25,198 nt of DNA from CAYRUP01 sp964427485. Its GTDB lineage: Bacteria; Pseudomonadota; Gammaproteobacteria; DSM-16500. Both the position numbers and the translations under genes were made by a program. Each line of letters begins with the position of its first letter. Within the stretch, counting starts at the first letter, position 1. The stretch covers positions 1 to 25,198 of the forward strand of contig CAYRUP010000014.1 in assembly GCA_964427485.1 (NCBI GenBank), written 5' to 3'. Positions 8,329 to 14,194 of this stretch are shown in pieces. The notes beneath the pieces are model-generated. The model was not told the DNA's origin, searched no databases, and saw only the letters and a program-made list of their open reading frames with translations.

Positions 8329-8675
8329 TGCGTTACTAATCTTTCCCACAAATCGTCTATGCCTTTTCGGATTTTCTCTTTACTAAGGGAATCGCATTGT
8401 TGACGAACAATCACTACGATATCCCACCCGATCAGCTTTTCCTGGTTAAAGCGAAAGCTGTCTCTTACAATCCGTTTTATACGGTTTCTGTCGACAGCGT
8501 TACTCACAGCTCGTTTTCCCACGATTACTCCAATCCTGGCATGGGCTTTTTGATTGGGTCTGTAAAGAACCGTAAAGTGCTTGTGTGCTACCTTGAACGG
8601 CTCATCGAAGACATACTTAAACTCTGCTTTAGTTGCGAGTCTATGGCTGCGGGGAAAGCTTAAATCTTTATTCAA
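8304..8675 (-). CDS. rnpA: RnpA, protein subunit of ribonuclease P
   Basis: RnpA binds the catalytic RNA of RNase P and helps process tRNA 5' ends. The 123-residue protein is small and basic with the family RNR box RNRIKR at 63-68, inside VDRNRIKRIVRDSFR. The start codon is TTG at 8675, giving MNKDLSFPRSHRL. This matches the family N-terminus (FPR-xRL); no ATG or GTG fits as well. It begins 12 bases after the rpmH stop and overlaps yidD by 25 bp. Confidence 0.95.
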   Translation of the reverse strand: MNKDLSFPRSHRLATKAEFKYVFDEPFKVAHKHFTVLYRPNQKAHARIGVIVGKRAVSNAVDRNRIKRIVRDSFRFNQEKLIGWDIVVIVRQQCDSLSKEKIRKGIDDLWERLVTQCQNRSSS

Positions 8676-8687
8676 CTTACTATATTT

Positions 8688-8822
8688 CTATGGAATCAAT
8701 CTTTTACGGCCTTTTGCACGGCGTCTGCTTAACACTTTACGACCGTCCATTGTTGCCATCCGTGCACGAAAACCATGTTTTCTTTTACGCGGTATAACGC
8801 TAGGTTGGAATGTTCTTTTCAT
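8688..8822 (-). CDS. rpmH: Ribosomal protein bL34
   Basis: A 44-codon gene encoding the full-length large-subunit protein bL34. It begins MKRTFQPSVIPRKRKHGFRA, continues with the invariant RMATMDGRKVLSRRRAKGRK and ends in RLIP. It is first in the rpmH-rnpA-yidD-yidC-mnmE operon and is preceded by a strong promoter. In most gammaproteobacteria dnaA and the origin lie on the other side of rpmH; here an AT-rich DnaA-box region followed by folC takes that place. Confidence 0.97.
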   Translation of the reverse strand: MKRTFQPSVIPRKRKHGFRARMATMDGRKVLSRRRAKGRKRLIP

Positions 8823-8862
8823 AGCTCTTCAATCCATCAAATACAATTTTAACAGGGAGCCA

Positions 8863-8891
8863 ATGATAGGTGGCATTTTTGGTTTTGTCAA
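8863..8891 (-). promoter_or_regulatory. Sigma70 promoter of rpmH operon
   Basis: On the minus strand a perfect -35 TTGACA (8886-8891) is separated by exactly 17 bases from TATCAT (8863-8868), which has five of six -10 consensus bases. The predicted start point is about 35 bases before the rpmH ATG. This is the strongest promoter match in the window and fits the high expression expected for ribosomal protein bL34. Confidence 0.8.
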
Positions 8892-8943
8892 TTAACGTTT
8901 ATAGTTCGGATACAGCGCGGCGTGCTCGTTTATTTAAAATAAA

Positions 8944-9146
8944 TCTTTTATATATTTTTCTTTTTAGTTTTTCTTTTTAATATAGAAGGGATTTTCTGTG
9001 GAAAAGTTAATTTTTTTAAATATATTCATAAAGTTATGTATGTATTAGTCTGTGGATTATGTCGGTAGCCATTGTGTTTTACCTCTGTACGATGGGGGAT
9101 AACTTAGGGGTAGGGTTGTTTTAACCAGCTTTTACACAGAAAATGC
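8944..9146. other. Candidate replication-origin segment, copy A (AT-rich, DnaA-box-like sites)
   Basis: This holds most of the 366-base gap between rpmH and folC, with no reading frame. It opens with a T-rich tract that includes TTTTATATAT and poly-T blocks, followed by 9-mers close to the DnaA box TTWTNCACA: TGTGGAAAA (8997-9005, an inverted match), TGTGGATTA (9051-9059, one mismatch) and TTTTACACA (9130-9138). One more, TTATACACA (9164-9172), lies just beyond the repeat and 16 bases before folC. Genes diverge from this point, and rpmH is the classic origin neighbour in gammaproteobacteria. The whole 203-bp segment is repeated in direct orientation after folC (10420-10625), roughly 80% alike by eye. 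Origin activity is inferred. Confidence 0.6.
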
Positions 9147-9188
9147 GAAGCTAAATTGATAGCTTATACACAGCTTTAGGAAAGCCTC

Positions 9189-10418
9189 ATGCATTTAGAT
9201 AATTGGTTGGAAAAAATAAAACATCAACATCGAACGACAATGGATCTCGGGTTAGAGCGTGTCAGAGATGTAGCGCGACAATTAAATTTATTAACAACAC
9301 ATTGTCCAACGATCCTTGCGGGCGGCACGAATGGTAAAGGTTCTACCGTTGCTGGATTGGAAGCGATCTATTTGGCGGCAGGTTATCGAGTGGGTGCATT
9401 CACTTCGCCTTATTTGTATCGTTTTAATGAACTGGTGCGTCTTCAAGGGAAATCGGCTTCTGATGAGGAATTTATTCAGGCTTTTGAACGAATCGATGCA
9501 GCACGTGGCGAAATCACGCTGACGCAATTTGAATTTAATACATTGGCGGCATTGGCTATTTTTCAGAATCAAAAGGTGGATGTCATCATTCTCGAAGTGG
9601 GCTTGGGTGGACGACTCGATGCAGTCAATATCATCGATGCTGATATTTCAATTGTCACTAGCATTGCGATCGATCACGCCGAATTGCTTGGCGAGACACG
9701 TGAAAAAATAGCGCTTGAGAAAGCCGGTATTTTTCGTTCAGGTAAACCCGCAATTTGTGGGGATTTTAATCCGCCGGCTACTTTGCTGAACTATGCGAGT
9801 CAATATTTCATTCCTTTGTTTTGCCAGAACCAGCAATTTGGCTTTAAAGAACAAGAAAATACTTGGATGTGGTGGAGTCAACAAACTCACTTGGAAAATT
9901 TACCACGTCCCCAGCTTCATTTGCAAAATATGGCGACAGTGTTAATGGCGGTCGAACTGATGCAGGAATCCTTGCCTGTTAAACGTATTGCAATTGAAAC
10001 TGGATTAACAACAGTAAATTTACCGGGTCGAATTCAAGTCATACCCGGGTTAATCACGCGCATTCTGGATGTATCACATAATCCTGCTGCAGCGGAATTA
10101 CTCGCTCATTTTTTGCGACAACATAAATCAAACGGTAAAACACATGCGGTTTTTTCCATGTTGGCAGATAAAGATATTCTTGCCACATTGCATGTCATGC
10201 GAGATTGCATTGATGAATGGTATATCGCATCACTTCAAACTGAGCGCGCTGCTTCTTTGTCAGTTCTTGAATATTGCTTTCGAATGGCAGGAATTAATGA
10301 CGTAAGGTCATATGCGAATATCAAAAGCGCTAATCAAGCAGCGCTTGAAGATTCGAATCCAGCAGATCGAATAATTATATTCGGATCGTTTTATACAGTT
10401 GCCGAAGCATATCAATAA
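9189..10418 (+). CDS. folC: FolC, bifunctional dihydrofolate/folylpolyglutamate synthase
   Basis: FolC joins glutamate to dihydropteroate and then lengthens the glutamate tail of folates, using ATP. The 409-residue protein belongs to the Mur-ligase fold family. The P-loop GGTNGKGST is at 45-53, and the family stretch EVGLGGRLDAVNIIDAD is followed by TSIAIDHAELLG and EKAGIFRSGKPAI. The C-terminal domain has the LDVSHNPAA motif. AGGAAA eight or so bases before the ATG supports the start. It is a single gene lying exactly between two copies of an origin-like repeat, where dnaA is usual; copy B starts two bases after its stop. A DnaA-box-like TTATACACA sits just upstream of its ribosome site. Confidence 0.94.
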   Translation: MHLDNWLEKIKHQHRTTMDLGLERVRDVARQLNLLTTHCPTILAGGTNGKGSTVAGLEAIYLAAGYRVGAFTSPYLYRFNELVRLQGKSASDEEFIQAFERIDAARGEITLTQFEFNTLAALAIFQNQKVDVIILEVGLGGRLDAVNIIDADISIVTSIAIDHAELLGETREKIALEKAGIFRSGKPAICGDFNPPATLLNYASQYFIPLFCQNQQFGFKEQENTWMWWSQQTHLENLPRPQLHLQNMATVLMAVELMQESLPVKRIAIETGLTTVNLPGRIQVIPGLITRILDVSHNPAAAELLAHFLRQHKSNGKTHAVFSMLADKDILATLHVMRDCIDEWYIASLQTERAASLSVLEYCFRMAGINDVRSYANIKSANQAALEDSNPADRIIIFGSFYTVAEAYQ

Positions 10419-10419
10419 T

Positions 10420-10625
10420 TCTTTTATATATCTTTTCTTTTTAGTTTTTCTTTTTGTATAGGAGGGGATTTTCTGTGGAAAAATCATTTTTTTAAAATAT
10501 ATTCATGAAGTTATAGATTTTTTAAGCTGTGGATAAAGTCGGTAGCCGTTGTGTCGAAGCTCTGTACGAAGCGGGATAAGTTTGGGGTATGATTCTTTTA
10601 ACCAGCTTTCTCACAGCAAAAATGC
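10420..10625. other. Candidate replication-origin segment, copy B (direct repeat of 8944-9146)
   Basis: This is a second copy of the origin-like segment, in the same orientation. The first 65 or so bases (T-rich tract through TTTTCTGTGGAAAA) are nearly identical to copy A; later parts drift but keep GTCGGTAGCC, CTCTGTACGA, GGGATAA and TTTTAACCAGCTTT in order. It has TGTGGAAAA (10474-10482) and a perfect DnaA box TGTGGATAA (10528-10536), where copy A has one mismatch, plus TTTCTCACA (10607-10615, one mismatch). It fills most of the 318-base gap after folC. The remainder (10626-10736) holds a small hairpin and a possible promoter. Confidence 0.6.
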
Positions 10626-10670
10626 TGTTTTATGAACAGGTTTGTTTGGGAAATAAAAGATGCAGGCTAC

Positions 10671-10699
10671 TTATCAAGCAGCTTTAGTTTATGTATCAT
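10671..10699 (+). promoter_or_regulatory. Possible promoter for the small lipoprotein and barrel gene
   Basis: TTATCA (10671-10676) and TATCAT (10694-10699) are separated by 17 bases, 37 bases upstream of the small lipoprotein ATG. Four of six -35 and five of six -10 bases match consensus. It would drive the lipoprotein gene and the barrel gene 27 bases beyond it. Predicted by eye. Confidence 0.35.
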
Positions 10700-10736
10700 A
10701 ACGACGCTTTTAATTAATTTAATAAAGGGACTTTTT

Positions 10737-10817
10737 ATGAAAACTGTTTTTCGTATTTCGGTTTTAATTGTGTTTACGGTCTTATTAACCAGCTGTGCTG
10801 GTAGTGGTCTTTTGTAA
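10737..10817 (+). CDS. Very short predicted lipoprotein (26 residues)
   Basis: The frame encodes MKTVFRISVLIVFTVLLTSC followed by only six more residues (AGSGLL). It has a basic start, a hydrophobic core (about 7-17) and a lipobox LLTSC with the acylated Cys at 20, so the mature form would be a seven-residue lipopeptide. A good ribosome site, AAAGGGAC, stands before the ATG; an upstream in-frame start at 10632 lacks one and reads through the promoter area. I do not recognise a family; entericidin-like small lipoproteins are similar in style but longer. It lies 27 bases before the barrel gene and is probably co-transcribed. Confidence 0.6.
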   Translation: MKTVFRISVLIVFTVLLTSCAGSGLL

Positions 10818-10844
10818 GTTCTCATTTTCAAAAAGGATAAATTC

Positions 10845-11528
10845 ATGAAATGGAATATTTCATCTGCAACAACTAACAAAATTGTAAAATTAACTGTTTT
10901 ATCTGCGCTGATTTTTTCGTCTTCTTCTGTTGCATTTGCCTATCATGGTAAAAGATATCACCATCATAACGCGCCGCAGCCAGCACCTGTGTATAAAGAT
11001 GTAATGCCAGTCGATGTATTCGTGCCAAATTGGTATGTGGGCGGTCATATTGGTGTTTCAAGAACACATGATGATCCCGCGCCTTTTTCGGGTGATTCAG
11101 TCACGCAAATCGGACCAGGCTGGACTGCAGATTTAGGTTACAAGTTTATGCAATTTTATCGCGCGACGCTTGCAGGTGAACTGGGTTACACCCAATATCA
11201 CAATTCAAATGAAACGCTTCCTGGTGTTAATGTGGCTTCCACAGAACATTTTTCTGCTTACTTAGCGGCAGTGGCTGAGCTTCCGGTCTTTAATAATTTT
11301 AATGTACTCGGAAAACTCGGTGTTGCTTATAGTTATGCAAAAAAAGTGTTTACGGGTGGCGGCGCTTCAGCAAGTGCAAATACGTATAGTCCTTACTATG
11401 GTTTAGGTATTTCCTACAACGTGACCAAGCAAGCAGAATTAGTGCTGCAATGGGCGCGAGCACGAGGCAATGGTAGTACAGGCAGTACGGATTTAAGTTC
11501 GCTTGGCGTGACGTATAATTTTCTGTAA
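10845..11528 (+). CDS. Outer-membrane beta-barrel protein (opacity/OmpA-like barrel family), His-rich N-terminus
   Basis: The 227-residue protein has a signal peptide of about 32 residues ending in VAFA. A short His/Pro-rich linker follows (YHGKRYHHHNAPQPAP), then a roughly 180-residue small beta-barrel beginning NWYVGGHIGVSRTHDD. Alternating hydrophobic strands and turns such as LGYKF, AGELGYTQY, VLGKLGVAYSY and YGLGISYNV are typical of porin-like OMP_b-brl proteins. It ends GVTYNFL, close to but not exactly the usual terminal-aromatic barrel signal. AAGGAT precedes the ATG. Specific function is unknown; surface adhesion or envelope integrity is a guess. Confidence 0.82.
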   Translation: MKWNISSATTNKIVKLTVLSALIFSSSSVAFAYHGKRYHHHNAPQPAPVYKDVMPVDVFVPNWYVGGHIGVSRTHDDPAPFSGDSVTQIGPGWTADLGYKFMQFYRATLAGELGYTQYHNSNETLPGVNVASTEHFSAYLAAVAELPVFNNFNVLGKLGVAYSYAKKVFTGGGASASANTYSPYYGLGISYNVTKQAELVLQWARARGNGSTGSTDLSSLGVTYNFL

Positions 11529-11543
11529 TGACAGGCTCTAAGC

Positions 11544-11565
11544 GGAGGAGTTTTGAGGCTCCTCC
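11544..11565. terminator. Hairpin between convergent barrel genes
   Basis: GGAGGAG (11544-11550) pairs with CTCCTCC (11559-11565) around an eight-base loop in the 55-base gap between two genes that end towards each other. The following run (GATTTT) is a weak U-tract in the plus direction. It could end transcription from both sides. Confidence 0.6.
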
Positions 11566-11583
11566 AGCTTGATTTTGGAAAGA

Positions 11584-12321
11584 TTAAAAATGAAAGACGA
11601 AATCCAGTGAGCCGCGATTGTCAGCGGGTGAATTTTTCGATCCTGTAATTCCGCTGTTGTTAAACGAATTATAATCGATGTAATCATATTCTAATCGTGC
11701 ATTGAGTTTCTTATACAGAGGCATTTCAACACCCAGACCCAGATTGAAACCATTGGTCCATTGCGTGTTACTTCCGCCTGAACCGGCTGACCAATCTTGT
11801 GCTTTCAGTTCGGTGTTAATATAACCTATGCGTCCATACACTAACGGCCCGCTGTTTAATTGATAGCCCGGTAAAATCGATGCGCCTAGGCTTGTTCCAG
11901 CCGAGAATTTTCCATTATATTGGAAGCTCATTGTATTTAGTGAATCCCTACCGTTGGCACCACTGGTACCTGCAAATACTTCACCGCCTAAATAAAAACG
12001 ATTGAAATACCAACCATAACCGCCAAACAATCTACCGTTCCAGCCATTAGCATGTGTATTCAATGAACCGATACGATCATCAAAAACCCATGGATTACGT
12101 TTTATTTGAAATCCTTCATAACCTAAACCGAGACCTGCGTAGAAACCACCAAGCAAAGAACCTTTTGGTGGGCATGGACAATCATCCATTGCATCATCAT
12201 ACCCATCATCATAACCATCGTCGTAACCTCGGTTATAAGAATGGTGATTTGATTGTGCAAATGCGGAGATTGAAAATAGTAACGAAATAAAGAGTGTCGA
12301 TAAGCGTAACATCTTGTTCAT
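11584..12321 (-). CDS. Outer-membrane beta-barrel protein with GYDD tandem repeat
   Basis: The 245-residue protein has a clear signal peptide (MNKMLRLSTLFISLLFSISAFA). The mature N-terminus is odd: three tandem GYDD units followed by AMDDCPCPPKG. The rest is an eight-strand-like beta-barrel (FYAGLGLGYEGFQI, GRLFGGYGWYFNRFYLGGEVFAG, GYQLNSGPLVYGRIGYI, NARLEYDYIDY) ending in SLDFVFHF, with the terminal Phe expected for BAM-dependent barrels. The ATG at 12321 has AAAGGGA at good spacing; an upstream start ten codons earlier does not. It belongs to the OmpA-like/porin family of Legionella and Coxiella surface proteins. The Asp-rich repeat could bind divalent cations, which is a guess. It is not closely similar to the convergent barrel gene beyond fold. 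Confidence 0.84.
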   Translation of the reverse strand: MNKMLRLSTLFISLLFSISAFAQSNHHSYNRGYDDGYDDGYDDAMDDCPCPPKGSLLGGFYAGLGLGYEGFQIKRNPWVFDDRIGSLNTHANGWNGRLFGGYGWYFNRFYLGGEVFAGTSGANGRDSLNTMSFQYNGKFSAGTSLGASILPGYQLNSGPLVYGRIGYINTELKAQDWSAGSGGSNTQWTNGFNLGLGVEMPLYKKLNARLEYDYIDYNSFNNSGITGSKNSPADNRGSLDFVFHF

Positions 12322-12351
12322 GATAAATTCCCTTTGATTTGAGACAATCAC

Positions 12352-12381
12352 ATACTATGTAACTTGGCTAGGGTAGGTCAA
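12352..12381 (-). promoter_or_regulatory. Sigma70-like promoter of the GYDD barrel gene
   Basis: On the minus strand TTGACC (12376-12381) and TAGTAT (12352-12357) are spaced by 18 bases, about 30 bases before the ATG at 12321. Five of six -35 and four of six -10 bases fit consensus. It lies just beyond palindromic repeat copy 2, so the barrel gene is probably read separately from folKP. Confidence 0.5.
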
Positions 12382-12394
12382 GGACACTTTTTAG

Positions 12395-12494
12395 ACCCTC
12401 ATCCCCAGCCCTTCTCCCAACTGCGTTGGGAGAAGGGAGCCTTAAGATTTAGCTCCCTTCTCCCGTTTACGGGAGAAGGGTTGGGGATGAGGGT
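12395..12494. repeat. Palindromic repeat family, copy 2 (overlaps the folKP stop)
   Basis: Same design as copy 1: terminal ACCCTCATCCCC/GGGGATGAGGGT and two hairpins at 12409-12437 and 12455-12480. In hairpin 1 the inner stem is CCCAAC/GTTGGG, against CCCAG/CTGGG in copy 1, so pairing is kept while bases differ. Its right end runs 28 bases into folKP and provides the last eight codons and the TAA stop, which lies in the second hairpin loop. Confidence 0.9.
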
Positions 12495-13819
12495 GTTGAA
12501 AATAAATCCCCCATCACCTTAAACGCCCGCGCATGCATCTCAATGTTATGTATACGCAAATAATCCACTTGCTCTTTGGCTAAAAACAACGAAAGCATCA
12601 TTGTTTCAATATCCCGCTCAGCGAAAGGTTTATCGATAAATTGTCCCAGAAAAATTTTCCGCGAGTGTCCGACCAACAAACGCGTATGCAATTCTCGAAA
12701 ACGATTGATTTGTTTTAGCAGCGAAAGACATTGTTCCGCATTTTTGCCAAAGCCAATGCCAATGTCTAAAATAAGGCGTTTTTCAGCAATTCCAGATTGA
12801 ATTAATTCATTGAATCGTGTTTCTGCCCACGCTAAAACAAGATCCGCCGGATTTTTATCCCGCGGTAAAATACGATTTTTATCGACCGGAATGCCAAGAT
12901 GATGCATGACAACGACATCACACGCTGAGTCTGCTATGGCCTCGCGCATACGCGGATCTTCCAATCCACTCACATCATTAATCCAGTCAACACCCAGAGC
13001 AAGTGCCTTGCTGGCTGTATCAGCGTGACGTGTATCGACACTGATTTTCGGGCAAATTGGCCACGCATTTGCCGCTTTATTTAACGCAAAAAGTACCGGC
13101 TCTAAACGTCGCCATTCTTCTTCAGCTGAAATTGCATTTGCTCGGGGATTCGTTGCTTCAGCACCTATATCGATAATTTCCGCGCCCGCATTCACCAATT
13201 GTTCGGAAAGTTCTACTGCACGCGCTGGATCAGATGCCTGTCCGCCGTCAGAAAAAGAATCCGGTGTAACATTCACAATACCCACCAATTGCGGCACATC
13301 AATGCGTTGGGGAATTTGTCGCGTATGAAAAGGTGCTTCACCAGTAAAGCGCGAACCCCAGCGTGCAGATAATTCAGCGGCTGTTTTTTCTTGTTTTGGG
13401 TAAATCCAAAAGGGCGCGACATCGGCAAGCGGCCATAATGCAAAAGGGCGTTCAGTCAGATGTTCATGCGGAATATGCAATTTATCGTCATACAACACCA
13501 AGTCATCCCAGGCAAGCAAATCGATATCGATGATGCGCGGCCCCCAAACTTTATCGAGCGTGCGGCCCAATTTGCGCTCGATCTCTTTCACATGCTGCAG
13601 CAATGCGTGCGGGGCAAGTGTCGTTTTAGCGCGCACGGCTAAATTAAGATAAGGCCTATCCCAATCGGGGGGTGAATTCGGCAGCATCAATGCATCGGAA
13701 ATATAAATTGGCGAAACTTGTTCGACTGAAAAATGCGGAATTTGTTTGATATAGACCAAAGCAGAACGCAAATTGGCTAGGCGGTCCGCTAAATTTGAAC
13801 CTAATCCGAGAATGACCAT
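12467..13819 (-). CDS. folKP: FolK-FolP fusion: HPPK / dihydropteroate synthase
   Basis: One 450-residue chain carries two successive folate enzymes. Residues 1 to about 150 are HPPK (FolK), with LGLGSNLADRLANL at the start and GPRIIDIDLL at 93-102. From about 175 on it is dihydropteroate synthase (FolP), beginning VGIVNVTPDSFSDGG at 179-193, then DIGIGFGKN and the GHSRKIFLG loop. The usual ESTRPGA pterin/pABA-site motif is replaced by EATNPRA. FolK-FolP fusions are known in Francisella, and I expect them in related intracellular gammaproteobacteria. The last residues (PSSPTLLP) come from palindromic repeat copy 2, so the C-terminus was altered by the repeat. It follows folB by six bases. Confidence 0.94.
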   Translation of the reverse strand: MVILGLGSNLADRLANLRSALVYIKQIPHFSVEQVSPIYISDALMLPNSPPDWDRPYLNLAVRAKTTLAPHALLQHVKEIERKLGRTLDKVWGPRIIDIDLLAWDDLVLYDDKLHIPHEHLTERPFALWPLADVAPFWIYPKQEKTAAELSARWGSRFTGEAPFHTRQIPQRIDVPQLVGIVNVTPDSFSDGGQASDPARAVELSEQLVNAGAEIIDIGAEATNPRANAISAEEEWRRLEPVLFALNKAANAWPICPKISVDTRHADTASKALALGVDWINDVSGLEDPRMREAIADSACDVVVMHHLGIPVDKNRILPRDKNPADLVLAWAETRFNELIQSGIAEKRLILDIGIGFGKNAEQCLSLLKQINRFRELHTRLLVGHSRKIFLGQFIDKPFAERDIETMMLSLFLAKEQVDYLRIHNIEMHARAFKVMGDLFSTPSSPTLLP

Positions 13820-13825
13820 GCGGGT

Positions 13826-14194
13826 TTATTCCTCATCACCGTAACAAAACGTCACGCCACCGGTTAAATTTAAAATCGCCGGTTTTTTAGTAATAAGAAT
13901 TTTCACTGACAGAGCCGTTCTGACAGAGTGTTTGATGACTTGATAAATTTCATAACCGAGATGCTCGAGTAAACGAAAATTACGAGTTGCGACATGCGAT
14001 TTAATGGTATTTACTAGATCGTCATAACAATACGTATCAGATAATTGATCGGTGGTGCACGCCACCGGTGGTTCTTTAAAGCGAATTGTCACATTCAGCG
14101 TGACGATTTGTTGTTTTACCCGTTCGCCTTGCGGCCAACCTAAATTTACACTGAGTTTAAGACGGTTTAATGTAATACTAGAATACTTTTTCAT
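13826..14194 (-). CDS. folB: FolB, dihydroneopterin aldolase
   Basis: FolB converts dihydroneopterin to 6-hydroxymethyl-dihydropterin, the substrate of FolK encoded next. The 122-residue length is normal. The opening strand pattern (ITLNRLKLSVNLGWPQGER), YCYDDLVNTI, the conserved Glu in NFRLLEHLGYEIYQ, and the late Lys in ITKKPAIL match the family and its active site. The ATG overlaps the stop of the aldo/keto reductase as ATGA and folKP starts six bases after the stop, so the three genes form one transcript. Confidence 0.92.
   Translation of the reverse strand: MKKYSSITLNRLKLSVNLGWPQGERVKQQIVTLNVTIRFKEPPVACTTDQLSDTYCYDDLVNTIKSHVATRNFRLLEHLGYEIYQVIKHSVRTALSVKILITKKPAILNLTGGVTFCYGDEE

Noticed and set aside
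9693..9706. Possible parS site around CACGTG in folC
   Set aside because: Only the right half resembles TGTTTCACGTGAAACA; the left half does not, and it lies inside a conserved coding stretch.
10632..10736. Upstream start for the small lipoprotein (61 codons)
   Set aside because: It lacks a ribosome site, would hide the lipoprotein signal in the middle and crosses the likely promoter.
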